Below, one piece after another: positions 1-8,860 of a stretch of 64,000 nt of DNA. Each line of letters starts with the position of its first letter. Position 1 is the stretch's first letter. Source of the DNA: Beijerinckiaceae bacterium (GTDB lineage Bacteria > Pseudomonadota > Alphaproteobacteria > Rhizobiales > Beijerinckiaceae); assembly GCA_024304885.1 (NCBI GenBank), contig JALJOM010000008.1, positions 62,001 to 126,000 of the forward strand, read 5' to 3'. The notes under the pieces were generated by a model. The model searched no databases, was not told the DNA's origin, and saw only the letters and a list, made by a program, of their open reading frames with translations. A program made the translations under genes and the position numbers.

Positions 1-16
1 GATGGTCAGGCAGATA

Positions 17-583
17 ATGGCTCGAATCCTCGCACGTGTGGGTTTCCTTCTGGCTCTCCTGGGCATGGCTCCGGCCTCGGCCCTCGCCAATCCTCTGAGC
101 CGAGGCCCGATCGCCGATTTACTCGGTCTTTTCAGCATGCCCGCGATCCCGCGCCAGGTCGTGATCTGGAAGCACGGCGAGTATGGGCGCGGCACCGTCG
201 TCGTCTCCACGAAGGAGCGCCGGCTCTACTACGTGCTCGGGGATGGCTATGCGATCGAATACGGCGTAGGCGTGGGCCGAGAGGGCTTCACCTGGTCCGG
301 CACCAAGAAGGTCTCGATGAAGAAGGAATGGCCGGATTGGCGTCCGCCGCCGCAGATGATCAAGCGCCGCCCGGACCTGCCGCGCTACATGCCGGGCGGC
401 ATCGACAATCCGCTCGGCGCCCGCGCGCTCTATCTCGGCTCGAGCAACTACCGCATCCACGGCTCGAACGAGCCGGAGACGATCGGCGCCGCGGTCTCGT
501 CCGGCTGCATCAGGATGACCAACCAGGACGTGATCGACCTCTACAATCGGGTGAAGATCGGCACCAGGGTCGTCGTGCTGTAA
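17..583 (+). CDS. L,D-transpeptidase (YkuD fold), exported
   Basis: Periplasmic cell-wall enzyme that should form 3-3 crosslinks in peptidoglycan or attach proteins to it. A signal peptide is visible (hydrophobic run then ASALA). The YkuD catalytic signature follows: His near residue 148 (IHGS) and the SSGCIRM block with nucleophilic Cys near residue 164. The 188-residue length suits single-domain family members. I chose the ATG at 17 because an AGG lies six bases upstream; an in-frame ATG at position 2 is the alternative, and the window edge hides anything further upstream. A GC hairpin follows the stop. Confidence 0.88.
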   Translation: MARILARVGFLLALLGMAPASALANPLSRGPIADLLGLFSMPAIPRQVVIWKHGEYGRGTVVVSTKERRLYYVLGDGYAIEYGVGVGREGFTWSGTKKVSMKKEWPDWRPPPQMIKRRPDLPRYMPGGIDNPLGARALYLGSSNYRIHGSNEPETIGAAVSSGCIRMTNQDVIDLYNRVKIGTRVVVL

Positions 584-589
584 CCCTGC

Positions 590-612
590 CCCTCCCCTCC
601 AGGGGAGGGATT
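590..612 (+). terminator. Hairpin terminator after the L,D-transpeptidase
   Basis: An eight-base CCCTCCCC / GGGGAGGG stem with a four-base loop lies seven bases after the stop, followed by a pyrimidine-rich ATTTCCTTCTC tail. It is a plausible intrinsic terminator, although the T-run is interrupted. Confidence 0.5.
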
Positions 613-674
613 TCCTTCTCCCGCTCGTGCCGCGAGGGAAAAGGTGTCGCGCGAATGCGCGGCGGATGTGGGGC

Positions 675-1400
675 TCAGCCACGCTCCCACCGAAGTTTCG
701 CGAGGCGCGGGTCGCCCGCGAACGTGTCGCGACCGAACCCGACCCGGTCCGCGGGAAATTCACAGATGGCTTGGGCACCGTAGGCTCCCACCCTCATGCG
801 CCAGGTCTGTCGCTCGATCGGCCGCGGCTCGGCGAAAGCGCCGCACGCGAGCACCGCCACATTGGCGCGCCTTTCGGGATCGCGAGCGGATTCGTAGCGG
901 ATCACCTCCACATCGACGGCACGCGCCCGATCGGCGAGAGCCTGGCACGCGACGTAGTCGGTCGGATCGGTCCAGATCTCCCGATCCGCATCGAACGGGG
1001 CCTCGCGAAGATCGAGCGCTCGCCGCGTCGCGATCGCGGCCGAGAAGGCCGTGTATTCTGCGGCATCGCTCGGCCAGGGCGTGTCGGGAGATTCGGCGAA
1101 GAAGAGCAATCGGTAGAAGGCGATTTCGGCCACGGCCGTCCTCGGGCATTCCGCCGCGTAGAAGACTCCGGGCGTTCGGCCCGGCCGCCGAAACCGCGAG
1201 CCTTTCGGATAGGCCGCACCGTAGCGAAACGGCGTCGCGAGGAGATAATCGAGATCGCGGCACTCGACGGGAAGGGTGGGCTTCGTCGCCTCGACGAGCT
1301 GCTCGAGCAGAGCCTGCTCGTCGAGCGTATCGACCAGCTTCAATGTCGAGACATTGTGCTGGGCCTCGACCAGCCGCCAGCACCGACCCTCGTAGGCCAT
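675..1400 (-). CDS. RES-domain toxin (NAD+-degrading type)
   Basis: Toxin of a type II toxin-antitoxin pair. Characterised RES toxins degrade NAD+. The three family residues are visible in order: Arg in GSRFRRPG, Glu in AVAEIAFYR and Ser in YESARDP. The ATG at 1400 gives 241 residues and starts four bases after the antitoxin stop, which is the usual tight toxin spacing; an ATG at 1445 would overlap the antitoxin. The gene is translated after its Xre partner in one transcript, so it is probably repressed by the antitoxin complex. The nearby TIR protein may also consume NAD+. Confidence 0.85.
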   Translation of the reverse strand: MAYEGRCWRLVEAQHNVSTLKLVDTLDEQALLEQLVEATKPTLPVECRDLDYLLATPFRYGAAYPKGSRFRRPGRTPGVFYAAECPRTAVAEIAFYRLLFFAESPDTPWPSDAAEYTAFSAAIATRRALDLREAPFDADREIWTDPTDYVACQALADRARAVDVEVIRYESARDPERRANVAVLACGAFAEPRPIERQTWRMRVGAYGAQAICEFPADRVGFGRDTFAGDPRLAKLRWERG

Positions 1401-1404
1401 TGCT

Positions 1405-1788
1405 TCAGACGAGAGCGCGGCGGGCGTCGAGATAGGCGATGACATCGGAAAGACCGGCGACGGTCTGGATCTTGTCGAGCGGTCGTCCGCCGAGCGCGGT
1501 GTTCTCGTTCCGCAGCCAGGTTCGCGCGACGGTCTCGTCGCCGCCGACGATAGCGTCCAGCGACCGGAACAGGCGAACGAAGAGGACGGCGAGCTCGAAA
1601 GGCTTGGTTCCGGGCTCGAGGCCGAATTCCCCCTTCTTCATTCGCGAGACCGTCGGCTCCGAAACGCCGATGATCCTCGCGAGGCATTTCGCGGTCAGGT
1701 CGAGCCGCGCCGCCGCGCGCAAGGCCGCCTTGGTGACGGTTACGCTTTCAGCGAGCTCGGCCGGGGCTGGTCGATGATGAAGCGACAT
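1405..1788 (-). CDS. Xre/MbcA/ParS-type antitoxin of the RES pair
   Basis: DNA-binding antitoxin of 127 residues. The N-terminal half is a helix-turn-helix (LTAKCLARIIGVSEPTVSRM). The C-terminal half matches the toxin-binding DUF2384 region, with the typical LFRSLDAIVGGDE, TWLRNENTALGG and PL.KIQT elements. I prefer the ATG at 1788 over one at 1827: the upstream codons lie in an AT-rich stretch that reads as promoter, and GAGAC precedes the later ATG. It directly precedes the RES gene. Autorepression is usual for this family but no operator could be fixed by eye. Confidence 0.87.
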   Translation of the reverse strand: MSLHHRPAPAELAESVTVTKAALRAAARLDLTAKCLARIIGVSEPTVSRMKKGEFGLEPGTKPFELAVLFVRLFRSLDAIVGGDETVARTWLRNENTALGGRPLDKIQTVAGLSDVIAYLDARRALV

Positions 1789-1919
1789 GTTCGTCTCAAT
1801 TTCGGAGCAAGATAGCATATAAAACATTTCTGGAGAAATAAGACTGGCGGCTCGTCAGCCGGTTTCGTCGCAAAAGCACACCCTGGTCCTGTGGCCTTCG
1901 ACCGGTCGGCGCAGGGCGA

Positions 1920-2543
1920 TCAGGCTTGCCGCCGCCAGGCGCTCGCGAGCCAAGGCTGCCGTTCCCGCGGCAGGCCGGGCGGGCGGTAATAATGGGTCAG
2001 CTCGACGAAGCCTGCCGCCGACACAAAGCGGCGCCACGCCTCGAGGTCGTGATAGACGCAATAGCAGCCCCGGTTCCAGCCTTCCTCGTTGTGGCCGTGG
2101 GGATTGGAGCTGAACAGCACGCCTCCCGGCTTCAGGCAGGCATGAAGCTCCTGCAGCACGCGGGGCAATTCCCGGCTCGGGACATGAAACAGCGTGGCAT
2201 TGGCGAAGACGCCGTCGAAACGGGCCGCCGGCAGGTCGAGCGCGAGGAAATCCTGCTGCCAGACCTCGCAACCGCTGTGGGCGCGGGCCATGGCGACGAA
2301 GCTCGGGGCGCCGTCGAGGCCGATCGCGATATGGCCGCGCGCGGCGAGGACCTTCAGGTCGCGCCCGGGGCCACACCCGAAGTCGAGCAGCGTGAAGGGC
2401 GGTTCGCCCTCGATGTGGTTCAACAGCGTCGCGATATTCTGGCTGACATCGTGGTCGTAGGTGCCGCGCCAGAAGGCTTCGGCGCGCCGATCGTAATGGT
2501 CGAGCGTGAGCTCCGTGATCTGGTCGAGGTCTCGCAGTGTCAT
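1920..2543 (-). CDS. Class I SAM-dependent methyltransferase
   Basis: Rossmann-fold methyltransferase of 207 residues, substrate unknown. Motif I is LLDFGCGPGRDL, followed by an acidic strand end (AIGLDGAPSF), a motif resembling VWQQDFLALDLP, and the post-motif LKPGGVLFSSNPHG. The ATG at 2543 is chosen because it begins shortly before the family fold; an ATG at 2579 adds twelve residues without a better ribosome site. It lies on the same strand as the TIR-TPR gene upstream (185-base gap) and the toxin operon downstream (131-base gap), so separate transcription is likely. Confidence 0.8.
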   Translation of the reverse strand: MTLRDLDQITELTLDHYDRRAEAFWRGTYDHDVSQNIATLLNHIEGEPPFTLLDFGCGPGRDLKVLAARGHIAIGLDGAPSFVAMARAHSGCEVWQQDFLALDLPAARFDGVFANATLFHVPSRELPRVLQELHACLKPGGVLFSSNPHGHNEEGWNRGCYCVYHDLEAWRRFVSAAGFVELTHYYRPPGLPRERQPWLASAWRRQA

Positions 2544-2728
2544 CTTCGATCGGGACCTATCGCTCGCGCCTCGCGACATGCGGCGTTCGTTTGTTGCGCA
2601 TTTTGCCTGCCCGCGTCGATGTCCAGGGCACGTCGCATGCCACCGGATCCGCGGATGGCGGGTCAGTCCTCGGGGCGCGCGCTGCCGCGCCGTCGAAGCA
2701 GCCCCGAGAGCCAGCCTCTTGCCGAGGC

Positions 2729-5119
2729 TTACTTTCCGCCCCCCTCCGCCAGGCGCGCGACGAGCGCGCGGGCTTGCGGCAAGTGCGATTCGAAGATTGC
2801 GGCGAACGGCGCGTGTCCGCCGTTGCTCAGCGTCGCGAAGGCTACCTCGATCTGCTCGAGCGCTTGCCTCGCCATCTCGCCATCCGAGCGCCGTTCCGCG
2901 AGCAGCATGTGAGCGAGGCCTTGGTTGCCCGTGCTCATGGCCCAATCGAGGGGCACGCAGTCGCGGGAATATTCCTCGAGGGCGGCGCGAAAGGCTTCGA
3001 CCGCCTCCTCGAGACGCTGGGTGCCGCTCTCGCGCTGGCCGAGGCTCATGAGCGCGCTGCCGAGATTATTCTGGGTCGTGGCCCATTGGAGGGGCGCGCG
3101 GTCACGGGAATATTCCTCGAGGGCGGCGCGAAAAGCTTCGACGGCCTCCTCGAGCCGCGCGGTGCCGCTCTCGCGAGCTCCGAGGGTCGCGAGCGCACCG
3201 CCGAGATTCATCTGGGTCATGGCCCAATCGAGGGGCACGCAGTCGCGGGAATATTCCTCGAGGGCGGCGCGAAAGGCTTCGACGGCCTCCTCGAGCCGCG
3301 CGGTGCCGCTCTCGCGCTCGCCGAGGGCCTGGAGCGCGTTGCCGAGATTCATCTGGGTCGTGGCCCATTGGAGGGGCACGCGGTCGCGGGTTCTTTCCTC
3401 GAGGGCGGCGCGATAGGCGGCAACGGCCTCCTCGAGCCGTGCGGTGCCGCTCTCGCGCTCGCCGAGGGACTGGAGCGCGTTGCCGAGATTGTTCTGGGTC
3501 GTGGCCCATTGGAGGGGCGCGCGGTCACGGGAATATTCCTCGAGGGCGGCGCGAAAAGCTTCGACGGCCTCCTCGAGCCGTGCGGTGCCGCTCTCGCGCT
3601 CGCCGAGGCGCCTCAGCGCGATGCCGAGATTGTTCTCGGTCATGGCCCATTGGAGGGGCACGCGGTCGCGGGAAAATTCCTCGAGGGCACTGCGATAGGC
3701 GAGGACGGCCTCCTCGAGCCGCGCGGTGCCGCTCTCACGCTCGCCAAGGCGCGAGAGCGCGAGCCCCAGATTGTTCTGGGTCGTGGCCCAATCGAGGGGC
3801 ACACGGTCACGGGTCATTTCCTCGAGGGCGGCGCGATAGGCGGTTACGGCCTCCTGTAGCCGTGCGGAGCCGCTCTCGCGCTCGCCGAGGGTCTGGAGCG
3901 CGGTGCCGAGAAGGTTCAGGGCGGCGCCACGCTGATCGGCGTCGCGCGCCGCGAGCAACCTGCGGCGCGCCATCTCGGCCGCGACCTCGAGCGAGAGATT
4001 GACGCCTTTCTCGTCACCCTCGCGATAAAAGGCGTCCCAGCGCTTCCGATAGGCTGCCGACCAAGGCGGATTGTCCGGCACCTCGACCGCGACGATGGCC
4101 TCGATCCGCGCTGCGGCGGCGAAGGCATCGCGGCGCAAGAGGTCTTGCTCGAGCCCCAGCTCGAGCAAGACCTCGCGGGTTCGGCGGGCTGTCTGGCGGG
4201 ACTCCTCCTCGCGCCGATTTAGTTCCCCGAGCGCTGTTTCCACAGCCTCCGCAGCTCGATCGAGTTCGCCACGTGCGGTCGCCTCGGCAACCTCTTCCGA
4301 AAGCGATACCGTCGCGGTTGCCACCTGGGTGATCGGGTCGAGGGTCTGGCTCGCGGTGGCAGAGATCGCGTTCTGGTTGGTCGGCTGGCCGCCCTTGGCG
4401 ATGACCTCGCGAGCGATCTCGACCGCGTTTGCCACCTCCTTGACGGCCTGCTCGATGTCGAGGGCCTCGTCCGGCTTCAAGCGCCGCGCCAGCTCGCGAA
4501 CGATGTTCTCCCCGAGCCCGCCGGCGGGCGTCTTTGCGACGATCGTGTCTATGACATCTTCCGCCCTCGGCCTCGCTTCGACGGATTCCGCGTGTGCGCC
4601 CCGCACCACGGGACGCAACTGCTCAACCATCTCGCTTATTTCGCGGGCAATCTTGTCGACTTCCTTGATATTCGGCCTGGTCGAATCGCCGGCGAGAACG
4701 ACCACGAATTGGCGTTGCTTGAGCTTCGCAAAAGTTTGCTTTTGATCGTCGTCGAAATATCTTTCTTGGTTCTCGACGTCCCGAATGAGAATCGGCGCGA
4801 CATAATTCTTCTCGGCCGCTTCGACCTCCTCGAAGATCGTGTATTCCTTCCGGCAATACTCCGATTCGATCCACTTCGGGCTCAAGAGAACGATCAATAT
4901 GTGCGATGCGCGGATCTCTTGCTCGATCTTCTGGTCCCATCTAGCGCCGGTCCGGAGGCCTTTCTCGTCGCGCCAAATCTCGAGGCTTGCATTGGTCAGC
5001 GTCGAGCTGACGGCGTTTTCGAGCCTGTCGGTGAACGCTCTGACGAATGTCGGATAGGTCCTCGCGTCATGATGCGCGTAGGAAAAGAATCCTCTGAAAA
5101 TTTGTATCTGCGCCGCCAT
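2729..5119 (-). CDS. TIR-domain protein with tetratricopeptide repeats
   Basis: Two-part protein of 796 residues. Residues 1 to about 165 form a TIR domain (FFSYAHHDAR, then LLSPKWIESEYCRKEY), with the expected NADase glutamate at position 92. A charged helical linker runs to about residue 330. Seven nearly identical 47-residue tetratricopeptide units (GERESGTARLEEAV... NNLGNAL) and one degenerate unit complete it. By family knowledge the TIR could cleave NAD+ when the repeats sense a partner or infection, but no partner gene is adjacent. It lies 3.7 kb from a RES toxin, another NAD+ consumer. A signalling role unrelated to defence is possible. Confidence 0.85.
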   Translation of the reverse strand: MAAQIQIFRGFFSYAHHDARTYPTFVRAFTDRLENAVSSTLTNASLEIWRDEKGLRTGARWDQKIEQEIRASHILIVLLSPKWIESEYCRKEYTIFEEVEAAEKNYVAPILIRDVENQERYFDDDQKQTFAKLKQRQFVVVLAGDSTRPNIKEVDKIAREISEMVEQLRPVVRGAHAESVEARPRAEDVIDTIVAKTPAGGLGENIVRELARRLKPDEALDIEQAVKEVANAVEIAREVIAKGGQPTNQNAISATASQTLDPITQVATATVSLSEEVAEATARGELDRAAEAVETALGELNRREEESRQTARRTREVLLELGLEQDLLRRDAFAAAARIEAIVAVEVPDNPPWSAAYRKRWDAFYREGDEKGVNLSLEVAAEMARRRLLAARDADQRGAALNLLGTALQTLGERESGSARLQEAVTAYRAALEEMTRDRVPLDWATTQNNLGLALSRLGERESGTARLEEAVLAYRSALEEFSRDRVPLQWAMTENNLGIALRRLGERESGTARLEEAVEAFRAALEEYSRDRAPLQWATTQNNLGNALQSLGERESGTARLEEAVAAYRAALEERTRDRVPLQWATTQMNLGNALQALGERESGTARLEEAVEAFRAALEEYSRDCVPLDWAMTQMNLGGALATLGARESGTARLEEAVEAFRAALEEYSRDRAPLQWATTQNNLGSALMSLGQRESGTQRLEEAVEAFRAALEEYSRDCVPLDWAMSTGNQGLAHMLLAERRSDGEMARQALEQIEVAFATLSNGGHAPFAAIFESHLPQARALVARLAEGGGK
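2900..3886 (-). repeat. Seven tandem 141-bp units encoding TPRs
   Basis: The C-terminal part of the TIR gene consists of seven in-frame 141-base units that remain very similar at DNA level, for example repeated blocks reading CTCGAGGGCGGCGCGA on the plus strand. Similarity beyond what the protein requires suggests recent unit duplication or homogenisation, so copy number may vary between strains. Confidence 0.85.
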
Positions 5120-5222
5120 CGCCGACCTGCCGCGAGAAACGCTCGATCGTCCTCGAGAATTCCCCAGACTCTAGCGGAACACCTCCACCTCGCAAGCATG
5201 ATTTCCCACGTCGATGACGCGC

Positions 5223-5876
5223 TCACCCAGGCCCTCGCGTGGGAAAGCGCGCGAGGATGTCGATCACCTCCTCATCCGTGCACTGGGTGAAATCCTTGTA
5301 GAAATAGCCGATGGCGCCGAAATCCACATGGGATTCGAGGCAGACGATCGTATCGGCCTCGCTCTCGAGCGAGTAGATCGTGTCGGTCGGGGCGACCGGC
5401 ACCGCGAGCACGAGCTCCAAGGGCTCGCGCAGCCTCACCCCACGCAGGGCGGCGCGTGTGGTGGCGCCGGTCGCGATCCCGTCGTCCACGACAATCACCA
5501 CACGGCCCGCCAAATCGATCGGCTGGCGGGTGCCGAGGTAGGCACGGCGGCGGCGCTCGATCTCGGCGAGCTCCTTCTCGCAGGTGGCCGCGAACGCCTC
5601 CTCCGTGACGCCCGCCATGCGGATCACGTCCTCGTTGCGCACGACGATCGGCGCGGCGCCGTCCACCACCGCGCCCATCGCGAGCTCCGGCTGGTAGGGA
5701 ACACCGATCTTGCGCACGAGGACGAGATCGAGCGGCGCACCGAGCGCGGCGGCCACTTCCGCGGCGACGGGCACGCCCCCGCGCGGCATGGCGAGGACGA
5801 TTGGACGACGGTCCTTGTAGCCGGCGAGACGCGCCGCGAGGCGCTGTCCCGCGTCCTTGCGGTTCGCAAAGCTCAT
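5223..5876 (-). CDS. Phosphoribosyltransferase-fold protein
   Basis: Type I phosphoribosyltransferase fold of 217 residues. The PRPP-binding loop is VVIVVDDGIATGATTRA and the N-terminal part has LAMPRGGVPVAAEVA. This group is often annotated as a phosphoribosyltransferase-family protein of unknown substrate and is frequently coupled to small alpha/beta hydrolases. Its ATG overlaps the hydrolase stop by four bases (ATGA), so the two are translationally coupled. The substrate cannot be read from the sequence. Confidence 0.86.
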   Translation of the reverse strand: MSFANRKDAGQRLAARLAGYKDRRPIVLAMPRGGVPVAAEVAAALGAPLDLVLVRKIGVPYQPELAMGAVVDGAAPIVVRNEDVIRMAGVTEEAFAATCEKELAEIERRRRAYLGTRQPIDLAGRVVIVVDDGIATGATTRAALRGVRLREPLELVLAVPVAPTDTIYSLESEADTIVCLESHVDFGAIGYFYKDFTQCTDEEVIDILARFPTRGPG

Positions 5877-6580
5877 CCGTGCCCCCCTTCCGACATGTCG
5901 GTCACGAGCCAGGCGGAGAACCAGCGCCCCGCGAGATCGATGATCTCGTCCATGGCGCCGGGCTCCGGGAAGAGATGGGTCGCGCCTTCGACGATCTCGA
6001 GCGCCTTCCGCCCCTGCAATTGCGCGAGCGCCCATCGATTGAGCTCGAGCACTTCCGTGTCGAGGCTCCCGACGATGAGAACCGTCGGCGTGCGCACGCG
6101 CGCGAGCGCCTCCGCGGCGAGATCCGGGCGCCCGCCGCGGGAGACGACCGCGCGAACGAGGCCCGGCTCTCTCGCCGCCGCGACGAGGGCCGCGGCCGCT
6201 CCGGTGCTCGCGCCGAAGAGCCCGAGGTGCAGCGCGCGGGTGAGCGGCTCGTGCGCGGCCCATTCGACGGCTTGCAGGACACGCTCTCCGAGCAGCGGAA
6301 TGTCGAAGACGTTTCTGCGGTCGGCCTCCTCCTCGACGGTCAGGAGATCGAACAAGAGCGTCGCGAGACCGCGCTCGTTCAGGGCCGCGGCGACCGCGCG
6401 GTTGCGCGGGGAGTGCCGGCTCGACCCGCTGCCATGCGCGAAGACGACGAGCGCGGTCGCGCCGAGGGGGATGGTCGCGGTGCCGGCGAGCCCGAGCGGG
6501 CCGATCCTCACCTCGTAGGCGGGGGCTCCGCGCCTGGCGTCGGGGGACGGATCGCCGGCTTCGATCGGTTGACGGGGCAT
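5873..6580 (-). CDS. Alpha/beta hydrolase (dienelactone hydrolase-like)
   Basis: Serine hydrolase of 235 residues. VVFAHGSGSSRHSPRN forms the oxyanion region, GLFGASTGAAAAL carries the nucleophile Ser, VLIVGSLDTEVLELN is the acid segment, and GATHLFPEPGA supplies the His. A strong GGAGGG lies six bases upstream of the ATG at 6580, which fixes the start. It is the first gene of a two-gene operon with the phosphoribosyltransferase. The natural substrate is unknown. Confidence 0.84.
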   Translation of the reverse strand: MPRQPIEAGDPSPDARRGAPAYEVRIGPLGLAGTATIPLGATALVVFAHGSGSSRHSPRNRAVAAALNERGLATLLFDLLTVEEEADRRNVFDIPLLGERVLQAVEWAAHEPLTRALHLGLFGASTGAAAALVAAAREPGLVRAVVSRGGRPDLAAEALARVRTPTVLIVGSLDTEVLELNRWALAQLQGRKALEIVEGATHLFPEPGAMDEIIDLAGRWFSAWLVTDMSEGGHG

Positions 6581-6714
6581 CGGACCCTCCGTCGGCACGG
6601 GCACGCGGCACGCGACAGCGCGAGCCCTGCGGACATTCGGGACATAGTGCACTACGATGCGATCGATCAGACCTTGTCGCAGATCAAAGGCGTGCGCGGA
6701 TCGCGCGGAACGAT

Positions 6715-6830
6715 CTAGAGCGGGATGAGGAAAAGTGGACACCGGTTTTCCGCCCGCAGCCCGCTCCACACTCTGGGTTTCGATCACGTTCATGACCTTG
6801 GATCGATTCGATCCAAGGTCATCGTGATCG
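6715..6830 (+). repeat. Dispersed double-hairpin repeat, family A copy 1
   Basis: Two adjacent hairpins: AGCGGGATGAGGAAAA paired with TTTTCCGCCCGC, then a long near-perfect palindrome around CTTGGATCGATTCGATCCAA. Closely related copies are at 32513-32625 and 37521-37637. It lies between two divergent genes. Confidence 0.9.
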
Positions 6831-6853
6831 AAGGATCTGGAGCGCCGGAGCCG

Positions 6854-7591
6854 ATGGCTGGACCGCATTCATCCCAGCAGCGCAGGCAAAGGCCTCCCGC
6901 CGGGCGAGCCGCATGGCGATGGCCGCGGTCCGTCCGCATCGTGCGAGGGCATTTTCGCCTCGCCACGGGGCTCGCGGCGAGCCTCTTGGCCGGGTTTCTC
7001 CTGCCCGGCGAGATTCCGGTTCCGACCAAGGCCCTGATCGCCTGGAACGTCGGGACCTGGACCTATTTCGCGCTCTCGGCGCGGCTCGTGCTGAAGGCCA
7101 CGCCCCAGTCGCTCCGCCTCAATGCGACGACGACGGACGAGGGGAAGATCCTGATCCTGGTGCTGACCGGCCTCGCGGCGGCGGCCTCGGTCGGCGCGAT
7201 CGGCGCCCAGCTCGGCGTCGCGCAGAATCTCCATGGCGCCGAGAAGGCCCTGCATGCCGGGCTCGCCGCGACGACGATCGTGAGCGCCTGGCTCCTGATC
7301 CACCTCGTCTTCGCGTTCCATTATGCGCATGAATATTACGACGAGCTCGACTCCAGGCCCGGCGAGCCCGCGGAGCTGCGCGGCGGGCTCGTCTTTCCCG
7401 AGACGCAGAGCCCCGACTACTACGACTTTCTCTATTTTTCCTATGTGGTGGGCACGTCCGGGCAGACCGCAGATATCAGCGTCTCGTCACGCGCCATGCG
7501 ACGCACGGTGATCGTGCATTGCGTGCTCGCCTTCTTCTTCAACAGCGCGGTATTGGCCCTCACGATCAATCTCGTGGCGGGCCTGATCTGA
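6854..7591 (+). CDS. DUF1345 family membrane protein
   Basis: Inner-membrane protein of 245 residues, function unknown. At least four hydrophobic segments are visible (LATGLAASLLAGFLL, ILILVLTGLAAAASVGAI, TTIVSAWLLIHLVFAF, VLAFFFNSAVLALTINL). The family signature YFSYVVGTSGQTADISVSS is present. A basic N-terminus (RRQRPPAGRAAWRW) suits a cytoplasmic start. The ATG at 6854 follows a GGAG; in-frame codons further upstream lie inside the family A repeat and are unlikely to be translated. Confidence 0.82.
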   Translation: MAGPHSSQQRRQRPPAGRAAWRWPRSVRIVRGHFRLATGLAASLLAGFLLPGEIPVPTKALIAWNVGTWTYFALSARLVLKATPQSLRLNATTTDEGKILILVLTGLAAAASVGAIGAQLGVAQNLHGAEKALHAGLAATTIVSAWLLIHLVFAFHYAHEYYDELDSRPGEPAELRGGLVFPETQSPDYYDFLYFSYVVGTSGQTADISVSSRAMRRTVIVHCVLAFFFNSAVLALTINLVAGLI

Positions 7592-7614
7592 CGACTCGCG
7601 GCGGCTGCCGCGGC

Positions 7615-8352
7615 TCAAAGGAACTCGCGCTTCGTCTGCTGCAGCTTGAACCCGTTGTTCTCGAGCGTCTCGTCCTTGGTGGGATCCACCTCCTTCACCG
7701 GCTCGACGGGGGTGTCGAGATCGATGTTGATGCCGGCCAGCACGACGTCGTCGTCCTCGTCGACGAAGCAGAGGATCTTCTCGAGCTGCGCGCCCTTGCA
7801 GGGCCCGGACAGTGCGACACCGGTCTCGGGATCGAAGGTCGAGCCGTGCTTGCCGCACATCAAGACCTTGAGATAGTTCGGCTCGAAGAAATTGTTCTTC
7901 TCCCAGTCGAGCCGCGTGTTGTGGTGCGGGCATTCGTTGACATAGGCGTGATATTCCTTGCCGAAGCGGCAAACGAAAATATCCCACGGCCTGAGCTTGC
8001 CGTCGGTCCAGCGCCGCATGACCGGGAAGCTCTTGCCCATGCGGTCGCGGATCTCCTTCTTGTTGCAGATGCCGTAGAGCTCGCCGCTCGGCGGTGCCGG
8101 CTCGGCGGCGACCTTGGGCGGCGGCTCGTTCTCGGGCTTGGGCTGCGCGCGCATGACGAACTGGCCGCGCAAGCCGTCCTTTGTCCAGGCCACATGGGCA
8201 CCTGCGCAACCGCCGATCGGATAGGCGGGTTTCGCCTCCCGAGGTGCCGCTTCGGGTCCGTCGGTGGGTGCAGCAGCAGCCGTCTCGCTCGCAGCTGTCG
8301 GAGTCCCGGCGGGGGTGGCGGGACCCTCGGTCGAAGCTGTCTCGTCGGACAT
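7615..8352 (-). CDS. Rieske [2Fe-2S] domain protein
   Basis: Soluble iron-sulfur protein of 245 residues. The cluster motifs are CPHHN and CGKHG (C-x-H then C-x-x-H), followed by STFDPETG. The first 45 residues are a low-complexity Ala/Thr/Pro segment and the C-terminal 50 are acidic, so the Rieske domain sits centrally. No oxygenase catalytic domain is present, so it may act as a ferredoxin-like electron carrier or a regulator. AGGAG lies seven bases before the ATG. The partner enzyme is not evident from the neighbours. Confidence 0.85.
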   Translation of the reverse strand: MSDETASTEGPATPAGTPTAASETAAAAPTDGPEAAPREAKPAYPIGGCAGAHVAWTKDGLRGQFVMRAQPKPENEPPPKVAAEPAPPSGELYGICNKKEIRDRMGKSFPVMRRWTDGKLRPWDIFVCRFGKEYHAYVNECPHHNTRLDWEKNNFFEPNYLKVLMCGKHGSTFDPETGVALSGPCKGAQLEKILCFVDEDDDVVLAGINIDLDTPVEPVKEVDPTKDETLENNGFKLQQTKREFL

Positions 8353-8596
8353 CTGGTCGCTCCTGGCTTCGTGCCGCCCCGCGCATCGGGCGGCCGGTGC
8401 ATCGTGACTGGAAGGGTCATCGGATCGTTCGCTCGAAAGCCGAGCACGAGGCTCCGTAGCGGTCCGTTCCGGCACTCGAGCAAGCCATCCCTCTCGACAC
8501 CGAACGGCTGCTCTGCGTGTCGGGAGCCGCCTTCCTTGGACCGGCTCCAAAGCAAGATCGATGCCGAGGTTTCGCTCGCCGCGCCACCGCACCTTG

Positions 8597-8860
8597 TCAC
8601 CGCACCTTGGCATCCGCTTCAGCCACCATGAGCTGTGCCCGCGCCAGCCGCGCGAAGGCCCCATCCCGGCGGACGATATCCTCGAGGCGCCCGGCCTCGA
8701 CGATCTCGCCGCGGATACGGGTGAAGCTCTGCACGACCGCGATGTTTCCGCGGGCGTCGGAGCCCTGCTCGGCGAGGCGGGTGTTGTGGCGCTCGACCGA
8801 GTGCTGCAAGTCCTGCGTCCGCCTGACGGCGAAGCTCGTCCCGAAGCCGGCCCAGGCGAG
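8597..8860 (-). pseudogene. Remnant of a ChvA/NdvA-type ABC exporter
   Basis: The reading frame contains a piece resembling the membrane-domain loop of beta-1,2-glucan exporters (DARGNIAVVQSFTRI) joined directly to what looks like the extreme C-terminus of such proteins (GEIVEAGRLEDIVRRDGAFA, then RLARAQLM). The intervening membrane helices and the whole nucleotide-binding domain are missing, and no start codon with family sequence precedes it. I read this as an internally deleted, decaying gene. The assignment rests on recalled family motifs and should be confirmed by alignment. Confidence 0.5.

Noticed and set aside
2537-3859. Long plus-strand open frame opposite the TPR region
   Set aside because: It mirrors the repeat structure of the TIR-TPR gene on the other strand; no ribosome site or family sequence, so it is a shadow.
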